Of a DNA stretch of 44,032 nucleotides, positions 35,659 to 44,032 are shown one piece after another. Source of the DNA: Clostridiales bacterium (lineage in GTDB: Bacteria; Bacillota; Clostridia; Oscillospirales; JAAYOS01); the NCBI GenBank assembly GCA_012520195.1, contig JAAYOS010000136.1, forward strand, positions 1 through 44,032, read 5' to 3'. Below the pieces are notes generated by a model, which was given only the letters and a program-made list of their open reading frames with translations, had not been told where the DNA came from and searched no databases. Numbering within the stretch: the stretch's first letter is position 1; each line of letters begins with the position of its first letter. The translations under genes were made by a program, and so were the position numbers.

Positions 35659-38600
35659 TCAACGGTCATTGTACTCATTGTCATCTTCGCTGTATCCAGA
35701 ATCCTCGGTGGAACTGTCGGAGTCATAGTCATAATCGGATGAGTTGCCATATGATTGGTCATGGCTTCCGACCAACGATTCCTCATCCTCTATAGCATAG
35801 CCCGAGGCCGATAGCTCTTCATCAGATACGTATGAGTCCTCATTTTCGACCTTTGCAAAGCTGTCGTCCTCATCATCGTCTCTAAGTTCGACTTCCTTCA
35901 TGTACTTGTCAAGCACACGTACATCCAGTCCTAGTGACTGCAGCTCCTTGATAAGGACACGGAAGGACTCCGGTACTCCAGGCTTTGGAATATTGAGGCC
36001 CTTCACAATTGCCTCGTAGGTTTTGACACGTCCGACAATATCGTCCGACTTTACAGTGAGCATCTCCTGGAGTGTGTATGAAGCACCGTATGCCTCAAGA
36101 GCCCAAACCTCCATCTCACCGAAGCGCTGTCCGCCGAACTGGGCTTTTCCTCCCAGAGGCTGCTGCGTGACCAGTGAATAGGGTCCGGTTGAGCGTGCAT
36201 GTATTTTATCATCGACCAGGTGGTGGAGCTTAAGGAAGTAGGAATATCCTACTGCCACAGGGTTATCGAACATCTCTCCTGTTCTGCCATCATACAGAAC
36301 ACTCTTTCCGTCTCTTCTCAGTCCGGCAAGCTCAAGAGTATTTTCGATATCCTCCTCATTTGCACCGTCAAATACAGGTGTTGCAACCTTCCATCCCAAT
36401 GCATGCGCTGCATAACCGAGATGGACCTCGAGTACCTGTCCGATATTCATTCGAGAGGGCACACCGAGAGGGTTCAGGACGATGTCAAGCGGAGTTCCGT
36501 CAGGCATAAACGGCATATCCTCAAGAGGTAGTATTCTCGATACAACACCCTTGTTACCATGTCTACCTGCCATCTTATCTCCGACCGACACCTTACGCTT
36601 CTGTGCGATATAGCAGCGAACTACCATGTTAACACCCGGGTTGAGTTCGTCGCCGTTCTCACGGGTAAACACTTTAACATCTACAATAATTCCACTTTCG
36701 CCGTGGGGGACTCTCAGCGAAGTATCTCTTACTTCTCTGGCCTTCTCTCCGAATATTGCACGGAGCAGGCGCTCCTCCGCAGTAAGCTCGGTCTCTCCCT
36801 TTGGGGTAACCTTACCGACCAATATATCTCCGGGATAGACCTCCGCACCAATTCTGATTATGCCCCGTTCGTCGAGGTTCTTTAGTGCATCTTCACCGAC
36901 GTTGGGTATATCGCGCGTGATCTCCTCCGGTCCGAGTTTCGTGTCCCGGGCTTCGGTTTCATATTCTACTATGTGTATTGAAGTAAACACATCGTCGTGG
37001 ACAAGACGTTCACTTATCAGTATGGCGTCTTCGTAGTTGTAGCCCTCCCAAGTCATAAACCCAACAAGCACATTCTTGCCAAGGGAGATCTCGCCTTCAT
37101 AGGTAGAGGGGCCGTCCGCCAGGATATCGCCCTTGCTAAACCGCTCGCCTGCGTCCACAAGTGGTCTCTGGTTTATGCAGGTTCCCTGGTTCGAACGTAT
37201 GAATTTAGTTAGCTTATGCGTCTGTGTCTCACCTGAGTCATAACGAACTACAATCTCGTCCGCCGAAACTCTCTCAACTACACCATCCTCGAGTGCAAGT
37301 ACGCAGACTCCCGAATCTATCGCAGCCTTATACTCGATACCGGTAGCCACAATGGGCGCCTCAGGTTGAAGCAGAGGCACAGCCTGTTTCTGCATGTTCG
37401 AACCCATCAGAGCACGGTTTGCGTCATCATTTTCGAGGAAGGGGATCATAGCGGTAGCAACCGATACCATCATTTTTGGAGACACGTCAACATAGTCGAC
37501 CCTCTCCGGCTCTACCTCGATAAACTCGTCTTTATACCGGCAGGAAACACGGGCGTTAACAAAGCGCCCTTCCTCATCTATAGGTTCACTTGCCTGTGCG
37601 ATAATATAGTCGTCCTCTACATCGGCAGTCATGTACACAACTTCATCTGTCACCTTACTTGTTTCAGGATCGATTCTCTGGAATGGCGTCTCAATAAACC
37701 CATACTCATTGATCCTGGCATAGGTGGATAGATAGGATATAAGTCCGATATTCGGTCCTTCAGGGGTCTCGATTGGGCACATACGGCCGTAATGGCTATA
37801 GTGCACGTCACGTACCTCGAAGTTTGCCCTGTCTCGGCTTAGTCCTCCTGGACCTAGGGCCGACATACGGCGCTTGTGAGTCAACTCTGCAAGGGGGTTA
37901 CTCTGATCCATGAACTGTGATAGTGGTGATGAACCAAAGAACTCTTTGATTGCAGCGGTAACAGGTCTAATATTAATTAATGATTGGGGAGTAACTATGT
38001 CGAGATCCTGGATTGTCATCCTCTCCCGGATCACTCTCTCCATTCTTGAAAATCCAATACGGAACTGGTTCTGGAGAAGTTCCCCTACCGAACGAAGGCG
38101 CCGGTTTCCGAGATGGTCTATGTCATCGACAGAACCGACATGATTGGGCAGATTGAAGAGATAGTTTATTGCAGCATAGATGTCTTCCTCAACGATATGC
38201 TTTGGAACAAGTGCATTTACATTGTCTCTTATTGCCTCTTTGAGCTCTTCACCTTCGTAATTGCTTATAAGCTCTACAAGGACAGAGAATCTGACTTTCT
38301 CCTTTATGCCGACATCCTGGGGATCAAAGTCCACATAGGATTTCAAGTCGACCATGTTGTTGGAGAGAACCTTAGATACCGTTCCGTTATCCGACTTTAT
38401 CCAAGCATAGGATATCCCGCGATTCTCCAGCTCTATGGCTTCCTGACGGGACAGCACTTCTCCCTCTTCCGCCAGTATTTCACCAGTCAGAGGGTCGACA
38501 ACGACCTGTGCGAGTGTCTTTCCCGCAATCCTTGGAGCGAGGGCCAATTTCTTGTTGAACTTGTACCTTCCCACATTAGATAGGTCGTATCTCCGGGGGT

Positions 38601-39399
38601 CGAAAAACATCGTATTAATCAACGACTTGGCCGAATCAACCGTTGGGGGCTCTCCCGGTCGCAGTCTGCGATACAACTCGAAGAGGGCCTCTTCCTCAGT
38701 CTTGGATGTGTCTTTATCTAGAGTTGCGAGTAGATATTTGTTCTCACCCAACACCTCCTTCATCTGGGCATCGGTGGCTAGACCGACAGCTCTTACAAGG
38801 GAGGTAACAGGGAGTTTACGGTTTTTATCTATTCGAACATATACAACATTATTGAGGTCTGTCTCAAACTCAAGCCAGGCACCTCTATATGGAATTATTG
38901 TACCTGCAAAAAGATCTATATCACTCTTATCGTCCTGTTTACTGAAGTAAACACCGGGCGAACGTACTATCTGGGAGATTATGACCCTCTCGGCACCATT
39001 GATAATAAATGTTCCGCTCTTGGTCATCTTGGGGAAATCACCCATAAAGAGCTCCTGCTCTTTAATTTCCTCCGTCTCTTTGTTGCGGAGCCGTACACGG
39101 ACCTTTAGCGGGGCAGCATAGGTAGCGTCACGCTCCTTGCATTCCTCCACCGAGTACTTTGGATTCTCTTCAAGTACATAGTCGATAAATCTCAGCTCAA
39201 GATTTCCCGTGTAATCGGTAATGACGCCCACATCTTGGAAAACCTCCATTAGTCCGACGTCAAGAAACCATTGAAACGACTTCTTCTGTACCTCAATCAG
39301 GTCGGGCATCTCAATGACATCGCCGAGCCTTTGATAGCTCTTCCTGATCGTCCTGCCAAAGCGTAAATCGGTGAGATGAGGAAGCTTTACATCCGGCAT
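35659..39399 (-). CDS. rpoB: RNA polymerase beta subunit
   Basis: The frame is open to a TTG at 39417, but the ATG at 39399 has GGAG seven bases upstream and gives [16 protein letters not shown], the better start (1246 residues). The rifampicin region reads [15 protein letters not shown] and [12 protein letters not shown]; the classic resistance positions (D, H, S) are wild-type, while a Pro stands where Gln is common. After the conserved end ([10 protein letters not shown]) there is a 74-residue tail with about 28 Asp/Glu and many Ser and Tyr residues (see findings). There is no rplL upstream. Confidence 0.97.
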   Translation of the reverse strand: MPDVKLPHLTDLRFGRTIRKSYQRLGDVIEMPDLIEVQKKSFQWFLDVGLMEVFQDVGVITDYTGNLELRFIDYVLEENPKYSVEECKERDATYAAPLKVRVRLRNKETEEIKEQELFMGDFPKMTKSGTFIINGAERVIISQIVRSPGVYFSKQDDKSDIDLFAGTIIPYRGAWLEFETDLNNVVYVRIDKNRKLPVTSLVRAVGLATDAQMKEVLGENKYLLATLDKDTSKTEEEALFELYRRLRPGEPPTVDSAKSLINTMFFDPRRYDLSNVGRYKFNKKLALAPRIAGKTLAQVVVDPLTGEILAEEGEVLSRQEAIELENRGISYAWIKSDNGTVSKVLSNNMVDLKSYVDFDPQDVGIKEKVRFSVLVELISNYEGEELKEAIRDNVNALVPKHIVEEDIYAAINYLFNLPNHVGSVDDIDHLGNRRLRSVGELLQNQFRIGFSRMERVIRERMTIQDLDIVTPQSLINIRPVTAAIKEFFGSSPLSQFMDQSNPLAELTHKRRMSALGPGGLSRDRANFEVRDVHYSHYGRMCPIETPEGPNIGLISYLSTYARINEYGFIETPFQRIDPETSKVTDEVVYMTADVEDDYIIAQASEPIDEEGRFVNARVSCRYKDEFIEVEPERVDYVDVSPKMMVSVATAMIPFLENDDANRALMGSNMQKQAVPLLQPEAPIVATGIEYKAAIDSGVCVLALEDGVVERVSADEIVVRYDSGETQTHKLTKFIRSNQGTCINQRPLVDAGERFSKGDILADGPSTYEGEISLGKNVLVGFMTWEGYNYEDAILISERLVHDDVFTSIHIVEYETEARDTKLGPEEITRDIPNVGEDALKNLDERGIIRIGAEVYPGDILVGKVTPKGETELTAEERLLRAIFGEKAREVRDTSLRVPHGESGIIVDVKVFTRENGDELNPGVNMVVRCYIAQKRKVSVGDKMAGRHGNKGVVSRILPLEDMPFMPDGTPLDIVLNPLGVPSRMNIGQVLEVHLGYAAHALGWKVATPVFDGANEEDIENTLELAGLRRDGKSVLYDGRTGEMFDNPVAVGYSYFLKLHHLVDDKIHARSTGPYSLVTQQPLGGKAQFGGQRFGEMEVWALEAYGASYTLQEMLTVKSDDIVGRVKTYEAIVKGLNIPKPGVPESFRVLIKELQSLGLDVRVLDKYMKEVELRDDDEDDSFAKVENEDSYVSDEELSASGYAIEDEESLVGSHDQSYGNSSDYDYDSDSSTEDSGYSEDDNEYNDR

Positions 39400-39501
39400 T
39401 AAATCACTCCATTCCAAACTCTTCAGTAGTATTCCGGCCGTATCGGTTGATCCTTAAGCACGCACCGGCATCCCGAACGCGCGTATAAATACAAAACAAA
39501 C

Positions 39502-39627
39502 TGCACCATTCGGAACACCCGAGTCCGTTGTTACTTATTTTTCTTTTCCTCTTGTAGATTGATTTCAGCGGTGGTATAATAGCCTTTACATAGTGGAAAA
39601 TTGTAACGTCTGGCGAGAATGGTGCAA
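39502..39627 (-). other. Structured 5' leader of rpoB
   Basis: The rpoB transcript should begin near 39627 with TGCACCATTC (39626-39617). The exact complement GAATGGTGCA lies at 39511-39502, so a ten-base-pair stem can close a domain of about 105 bases. The leader then continues about 100 bases to the ATG. It contains no convincing coding sequence; an open frame across it (39404-39643) has no similarity I recognise. Confidence 0.6.
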
Positions 39628-39633
39628 TATAGA

Positions 39634-39662
39634 ATTGTAACACAGAATGTTGGCAGTGTCAA
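39634..39662 (-). promoter_or_regulatory. rpoB promoter
   Basis: Minus-strand TTGACA (39662-39657), 17 bases, TACAAT (39639-39634). It is strong, with an A/T-rich stretch upstream (UP-like). It lies about 107 bases back to back from the plus-strand tRNA-Leu promoter. Confidence 0.92.
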
Positions 39663-39768
39663 CATTTTTATTTGCGTTTTTCTCACGTTTTTTCTTGGCA
39701 AATCGTAAGAGCCGCAAGACTCGAAAAACGAACTTCTCAAGTTACAGTAAAAACCATGTTTTTTCAGG

Positions 39769-39797
39769 TTGACAAAATAAAACTCTACAGCTATAAT
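39769..39797 (+). promoter_or_regulatory. tRNA-Leu operon promoter
   Basis: TTGACA (39769-39774), 17 bases, TATAAT (39792-39797): perfect consensus. The predicted transcript begins near 39804 and reaches the first tRNA-Leu at 39883. Confidence 0.93.
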
Positions 39798-39882
39798 CAT
39801 TATTGCGCTCTAAACAGAGTTCTTATTAATACCCTCTAGTCCTAATTGGGGACATACACGGACTACCGTAGCTTTTTTCTTT

Positions 39883-39966
39883 GCGAGTGTGCTGGAACTG
39901 GTAGACAGGCACGTTTGAGGGGCGTGTGTCTTTGGCGTATGGGTTCAAGTCCCATCACTCGCACCA
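39883..39966 (+). tRNA. tRNA-Leu (GAG)
   Basis: Acceptor GCGAGTG / CACTCGC, long variable arm typical of class II tRNA, anticodon loop TTGAGGG (anticodon GAG), T-loop GGGTTCAAGTCCC and encoded CCA. Confidence 0.95.
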
Positions 39967-39969
39967 AAT

Positions 39970-39995
39970 CAAGGGGTTGAGTATTCAGCCCCTTG
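39970..39995 (+). repeat. Hairpin between the two tRNA-Leu genes
   Basis: Eleven-base-pair stem CAAGGGGTTGA / TCAGCCCCTTG with loop GTAT and no T-tract. It is a likely processing or partial termination signal for the upstream tRNA. Confidence 0.55.
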
Positions 39996-40020
39996 AACAC
40001 CTTAAAAACTAAATATCTGC

Positions 40021-40108
40021 GCGCGAGTGGTGGATTTGGCAGACTCGCTAGATTCAGGTTCTAGTGCTCAATACGGGCGTGCGGGTTCAAGTCCCGCCTC
40101 GCGCACCA
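40021..40108 (+). tRNA. tRNA-Leu (CAG)
   Basis: Acceptor GCGCGAG / CTCGCGC, anticodon stem CTAGA / TCTAG with loop TTCAGGT (anticodon CAG), long variable arm, T-loop GGGTTCAAGTCCC and encoded CCA end. Confidence 0.95.
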
Positions 40109-40110
40109 TT

Positions 40111-40166
40111 CGAAAAGAAAGGACGATGAGTTTGATACTTCATCGCCCTTTCTTTTCTTCTTTTTA
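40111..40166 (+). terminator. Terminator of the tRNA-Leu operon
   Basis: Long stem GAAAAGAAAGGACGATGA / TCATCGCCCTTTCTTTTC (one mismatch) around TTTGATA-like loop, followed by CTTCTTTTT. It faces the 3' end of the ABC-transporter operon and may terminate both. Confidence 0.85.
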
Positions 40167-40171
40167 TCCCA

Positions 40172-41008
40172 CTATAACTCAACCGTCGACAGGTCCCATT
40201 CCTCATAGATCTTGGGTACGTCGTCTATCAACCGCTTCGTGTATTCTGCCTTCGGATTTAGAATCACCTCGTCTGCAGTCCCACTTTCAACGAATCTACC
40301 GTTCTCCATGATATAGACCGTGTCTGATATGTAGTATGCCAGACCAATATCATGAGTTATAAAGATAATTGTCATTCCAGTTTCATCTCTCAAGTTAAGT
40401 AACATATCCAGAATGGTAGCTCTTGAGCATGCGTCAATCATGGACGTGGGTTCGTCCGCCAAGAGAATATCGGGCTTAAGCAGAAATATTCGTGCAATCA
40501 TTAGCCTCTGCTGCTGACCACCCGACAGCTCAAAAGGATACTTATTGGTCAACTCATGAAACTCCAGGTTTACAAACCGGCACGCCTCCTCCATCAGCTC
40601 AATCTTCTTTTGCTTTGGAAGCCTCCTTCCTCCACGCATGTGGATACAGTCCAAAAGAACAGTATCGATCTTTGTGAAGATGTTGTATGCGGAAAAGGGG
40701 TCTTGGAAGATAGCTTGTATGCCTCTCCAGTACTCCTTTTTCTTTTTGTGTGTGCTTGTATCCCGAGGAGCACCTTGGAATAAGATTTGACCCTCTGTGA
40801 CCGGTATGAGATCAAGCAGCATTTTTGCAAGTGTTGTCTTGCCGCTACCCGACTCCCCAACTATTGAGATCAGCTCTCCTTGATAGAATTCAAAATCGAC
40901 ATTATCAACTGCAACTACCTTTTTGGAGCCGGTACCAAAAACCTTTGTGACGCCCTTGCCGCTTAAGCACAATTCCCTCTCCTTATTATGCATCCCCACA
41001 TTAGACAT
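40172..41008 (-). CDS. Peptide ABC transporter ATPase (OppF/DppF type)
   Basis: A 278-residue ATPase with Walker [11 protein letters not shown], signature LSGGQQQR, Walker [14 protein letters not shown] and switch H in IFITHD. It is shorter at the C-terminus than OppF proteins that carry the C-terminal oligopeptide domain. It would pair with the OppD-type ATPase to energise import of peptides or similar solutes. Its start overlaps the OppD-type gene by eight bases with GGAGG upstream. Confidence 0.9.
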   Translation of the reverse strand: MSNVGMHNKERELCLSGKGVTKVFGTGSKKVVAVDNVDFEFYQGELISIVGESGSGKTTLAKMLLDLIPVTEGQILFQGAPRDTSTHKKKKEYWRGIQAIFQDPFSAYNIFTKIDTVLLDCIHMRGGRRLPKQKKIELMEEACRFVNLEFHELTNKYPFELSGGQQQRLMIARIFLLKPDILLADEPTSMIDACSRATILDMLLNLRDETGMTIIFITHDIGLAYYISDTVYIMENGRFVESGTADEVILNPKAEYTKRLIDDVPKIYEEWDLSTVEL

Positions 41009-42008
41009 CTCCGTACACCTCCCTCAGTTCTTCTGTGTCGAGAATACAGCGATAACTGCGCCCTTCACCTGCTTCTCTCAAGTCAATCTTGCTTGCTCTG
41101 CAAATGGGCGTTGTGTATTTGCACCTTGCAGCAAACCTGCAACCTTCGGGAGGTTTCTTTAGGTTCGGCGGAGTTCCGGGAATTGAAGCCAGTTTGACAT
41201 CCCTTACACCCTCTTCAGGGACAAGGATGGAGCCCATCAACCCCTTCGAATACGGGTGTAGAGGATCAAACACGACTTCATGCGATGAGCCGTTTTCCAC
41301 TATCTGTCCTGCATACATTACCATTATGTCATCTGTGACATTATATAACAGTGGCAGCTCATGGGTTATAAATATCATTGACTTGATGATCCCGTTCTCC
41401 ATCATGTCCTTAAGCATCTTAATGACCATCTTCTGGCTTGTGACGTCAAGAGCACTGGAAGGTTCATCAGCTATAAGAACTTTTGGAGAGAGTATAGTCG
41501 ATATTGCAATTACCGTTCTCTGCTTCATTCCTCCTGAGAGTTCCACGGGAAAACGGTTCAATACTGATGCGGGCAGTCCAAGTACCTCAAAGCGCTTTCT
41601 TGCGAGATCATAGATATCTTTTTTACTTGCTTTGCTGTCGTGAGCCCGGATAACATCCTCAATGAACTTAATGATCTTTCTTGTCGGGTTCAGCGCGTTC
41701 ATAGCAGTTTGCGGGATATACGCGATTTCGTGGCCCAGTACTGTCTTTCGAATTGTCTCAGGGTCAAGCAAGGATATGTTTTTACCGTCAATTATGATGT
41801 CACCCGACACGTAGTGCAACGGTGGGAAATAGTACCCCATCAGACTCAGTGCCAGTGTGGACTTACCACAGCCGGACTCACCAGCTATACCGAGAGATTT
41901 ACCCTCCTCCACCGTAAGCGAGACGTCATTAACAGCGTATACATCTTCTTTGAATCGGGTCACATATTTTGTTGAGAGGTTGTTGACCTCAAGTATTTTT
42001 CTTCCCAT
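41001..42008 (-). CDS. Peptide ABC transporter ATPase (OppD/DppD type)
   Basis: A 335-residue ATPase with [31 protein letters not shown] and a C-terminal oligopeptide/dipeptide domain with paired cysteines ([16 protein letters not shown]), which bind an iron-sulfur cluster in several DppD-like proteins. With the second ATPase it drives import. Substrate is not determinable; the oligopeptide-binding lipoprotein is not in the window and probably lies beyond the right edge. It starts 10 bases after the permease stop. Confidence 0.92.
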   Translation of the reverse strand: MGRKILEVNNLSTKYVTRFKEDVYAVNDVSLTVEEGKSLGIAGESGCGKSTLALSLMGYYFPPLHYVSGDIIIDGKNISLLDPETIRKTVLGHEIAYIPQTAMNALNPTRKIIKFIEDVIRAHDSKASKKDIYDLARKRFEVLGLPASVLNRFPVELSGGMKQRTVIAISTILSPKVLIADEPSSALDVTSQKMVIKMLKDMMENGIIKSMIFITHELPLLYNVTDDIMVMYAGQIVENGSSHEVVFDPLHPYSKGLMGSILVPEEGVRDVKLASIPGTPPNLKKPPEGCRFAARCKYTTPICRASKIDLREAGEGRSYRCILDTEELREVYGDV

Positions 42009-42018
42009 ATCCGCCCTC

Positions 42019-43269
42019 CTAGTCTCTCAGCGTGGGGTTAAAGATCTGGTCAAGCCCGGTATTCATAAGGTTGAGCGAAAATGATATCAGCGCGATTGTG
42101 AAAATTACCGGGAAATAGGCCCACCAGGATCCGTTGAGATGAGCGGAATAGAGCATCGCCCAGTTCATCATAAGTCCCAGTGTCGGTACTTCTGTTGTTT
42201 TTGGCCCCAGTCCTAGGAGTGATAGCTGAGCTTCTGCGAGTATAGCAGAGGATATCTGCAGGATAAGGGCCATGACTACGTAAGATGCTATGTAAGGCAG
42301 GATGTCCCTCAGCAGAATCTTAATGAGGCTGTGTCCCGACAGACGGCTCAAGTTTACGTGGTCACGGTTGCGCAGCGAAATAACTTGAGAGCGCACAGAA
42401 CGCGCAGTCCAAATCCATGCTGTACATCCGATCACTATAGCCACAGTGGTTGCGCCCCTATTATCCTGACTTATACTGTAGGATATTAGTATTAGGATGA
42501 CAAAGGATGGAATGACGGTGAAAATATTCGTAAAGAACATGATGATGTCATCCACAACGCCACCAATGTATCCGGCCAGAAGGCCTAATGTAAGCCCAAT
42601 AAATGTTGCTATACATCCTGCGATTATTCCTATCATCAACGAGGTCTTCGCTGCAGCCACAAGCTGTTTTAGAACGTCTCTGCCGAAGTTGTCAGTCCCC
42701 AGAGGAAGAAACTTAACATTTGCCACATCCCCTACATTGACGTAATCGGTATCTGTAATCGTTGCGGTCTTTATTAGTTCTCCGTCTTCCTCTCCGGTTT
42801 CGGCAATGATTATGTCATCGGAGTTTTTTATCGAGTTTAGTCTGTTGTTTAGCCTCTCGTAATAGTTTCTCAGCGCTTTAGTCATACCTTCTGGACGTAT
42901 GGAGCGGTCATAGTTACCCCACCATAACTCGAGTAGCGCACCGGTGTCTGATATGTCTATATCTTCAACATCTATTCCAATTGCCGTCAGCCAGTTCACC
43001 ATTGCGACCCGGTCTTCGTCAGAAAGAACGGAATCGATCCTCTTCTGTGCGGCATCTTCAAGCTTTAATGTATGTAATTCAGTATTAACGCTGTCATATA
43101 CATTTACATAAACACCCGGTTTGAAGAAGGTTCCAAGCCCCACCATCTCGAGAGGGTTGCCCGGAGAAATAAGAGGGTAAATGAGCATGAGTATTAGCAA
43201 GAATGAGAAGATAACAAATCCTGTCACAAACTTAGGGGAATGAAAAATCTGCCTCAGTGTATGTTTCAT
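42019..43269 (-). CDS. Peptide ABC transporter permease (OppC/DppC type) with large extracytoplasmic insertion
   Basis: The track frame opens at 43293, but the ATG at 43269 has AGGAGG nine bases before it, giving 416 residues. Order: TM1 (about 14-33), then about 130-140 residues of non-membrane sequence, then [15 protein letters not shown] and five helices typical of OppC, ending in [16 protein letters not shown]. Typical OppC is about 300 residues, so the insertion between TM1 and the core is exceptional (see findings). It is co-transcribed with the other three genes. Confidence 0.9.
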   Translation of the reverse strand: MKHTLRQIFHSPKFVTGFVIFSFLLILMLIYPLISPGNPLEMVGLGTFFKPGVYVNVYDSVNTELHTLKLEDAAQKRIDSVLSDEDRVAMVNWLTAIGIDVEDIDISDTGALLELWWGNYDRSIRPEGMTKALRNYYERLNNRLNSIKNSDDIIIAETGEEDGELIKTATITDTDYVNVGDVANVKFLPLGTDNFGRDVLKQLVAAAKTSLMIGIIAGCIATFIGLTLGLLAGYIGGVVDDIIMFFTNIFTVIPSFVILILISYSISQDNRGATTVAIVIGCTAWIWTARSVRSQVISLRNRDHVNLSRLSGHSLIKILLRDILPYIASYVVMALILQISSAILAEAQLSLLGLGPKTTEVPTLGLMMNWAMLYSAHLNGSWWAYFPVIFTIALISFSLNLMNTGLDQIFNPTLRD

Positions 43270-43282
43270 GTCACTACACCTC

Positions 43283-44032
43283 CTAACTGTCAAATTGGGC
43301 TGCTTTTACACGGGGATCAATGAAACCGTAGATAATATCTATTACAAAAGTCGCTATAAGTACCATCAAAGTAATAATCAGTGTTGTTGCAGAGAGCAAA
43401 GGGTAGTCTGCCATCGTTACCGCTTGAAGAATTGATGTCCCTATACCGGGATAGCTGAATATTATTTCTGCTACAAGCGCGCCACCGACCATTGAACCTA
43501 GAGATAGTGCTAGTCCGGTTACCTGGGGAAGCATTGCATTCCTAAAGACATAGCGGACTATCTTACCGTCCTTTATACCGAGGAACCTACTGTACTTTAC
43601 ATAGTCGGCATTGAGTTCATATATGGACATCGAACGCATACCTATAGCCTGCCCTCCAATTGCAATAATCACAATGGACCAGAAAGGCAGCTGGTAGTGC
43701 TCGATAACAGATTTGATAAACTTCCAGCTTAAATTTGGGATCATTGTGTAACTGTATGCACCGGAAGTTGGGGCCACTTTCAGAGTAATTCCAAATATAA
43801 CAAGCAGGATCACCGCCATCCCAAAGGCTGGCATACTACTAGCGAGCAGGCACGCCGGCATGACCACCTTATCAAAACCTTTGCGGATATAAGCAGCAAG
43901 TGCACCCAATATGTTTCCTAGGAGCCACCCCACAATGATTGCGGGCAATTGCAGTGCTATTGTCCACCAAATAGCAGAGCTTATTATATCGGAAACGGAA
44001 CGGGGATACTGACTAAAGGAAAGCCCAAAATC
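43283..44032 (-). CDS. Peptide ABC transporter permease (OppB/DppB type), N-terminus beyond window
   Basis: The frame is open to the window edge (249 visible residues). The edge segment [20 protein letters not shown] is the periplasmic loop found before TM2 of OppB proteins, and the rest carries four to five helices with the conserved permease loop ([20 protein letters not shown]) that docks on the ATPase. The initial TM1 and start lie beyond 44032. It is the first visible gene of the operon, with the binding-protein gene expected upstream. Confidence 0.92.
   Translation of the reverse strand, partial: DFGLSFSQYPRSVSDIISSAIWWTIALQLPAIIVGWLLGNILGALAAYIRKGFDKVVMPACLLASSMPAFGMAVILLVIFGITLKVAPTSGAYSYTMIPNLSWKFIKSVIEHYQLPFWSIVIIAIGGQAIGMRSMSIYELNADYVKYSRFLGIKDGKIVRYVFRNAMLPQVTGLALSLGSMVGGALVAEIIFSYPGIGTSILQAVTMADYPLLSATTLIITLMVLIATFVIDIIYGFIDPRVKAAQFDS

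Noticed and set aside
39404-39643. 79-residue frame in the rpoB leader
   Set aside because: It overlaps the predicted promoter -10 and the rpoB start, and has no recognisable motif.
39850-39882. T-box or attenuator before tRNA-Leu
   Set aside because: Only a four-base-pair stem before a T run, with no T-box sequence; more likely a short leader.

Overview
The window looks like a chromosomal core segment of a low-to-moderate GC Gram-positive anaerobe in the class Clostridia. This rests on the WalRK-YycHI-MurA-WalJ cluster, the yab cluster with sporulation genes yabP and yabQ, hemZ, an Agr-type peptide quorum-sensing locus, and the rpoBC-str gene order. I cannot name the genus from sequence alone. 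No phage, insertion sequence, transposase or CRISPR array is visible. Nearly every gene is on the minus strand; only two tRNA-Leu genes and one candidate small RNA are on plus.

Layout by coordinate. 1-5198: a truncated secreted LxxG-repeat protein, an MMPL-family RND transporter and FtsH. 5199-5738: a non-coding gap with a possible plus-strand small RNA and the terminator of the next cluster. 5739-10472: the yab cluster, transcribed from high to low coordinates as lipid flippase, mazG, hup, S4 protein (rqcP), yabP, yabQ, divIC and S1 protein (yabR). The tilS-hpt pair usually found between yabR and ftsH is missing. 10498-11826: an adenosine-type amidohydrolase (mtaD-like). 12037-18278: murA, walJ, dtd, an MBL hydrolase, hemZ, a P-loop nucleoside kinase and a coiled-coil zinc-ribbon protein. 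18615-23332: walR, walK, yycH and yycI, the essential cell-wall two-component system.

23804-26802 holds a complete agr-like system in the order agrA, agrC, agrD, agrB. It includes a 46-residue AgrD precursor at 24400-24540 whose predicted ring is C-L-F-I-W. The intergenic DNA around it carries perfect palindromes and a family of short purine-rich repeats, which makes it the most interesting accessory region here.

26913-27147: tRNA-Thr, tRNA-Asp and tRNA-Trp. 27391-39399: rpoB, rpoC, rpsL, rpsG, fusA and tuf. Strong sigma-A-type promoters can be read directly before rpoB, rpsL and tuf. rpoB has no rplL in front; it has its own promoter and a leader of about 210 nt with a long-range 10-bp pairing. 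39883-40108: two plus-strand tRNA-Leu genes (GAG and CAG) divergent from rpoB. 40172-44032: an Opp/Dpp-type peptide ABC transporter, with two ATPases, a permease carrying a large extracytoplasmic insertion, and a second permease cut by the window edge.

Combined picture: most of the window is housekeeping (transcription, translation, wall synthesis and its control, septation, sporulation). A peptide-signalling module sits directly against the WalRK operon, and a peptide importer lies at the right edge.
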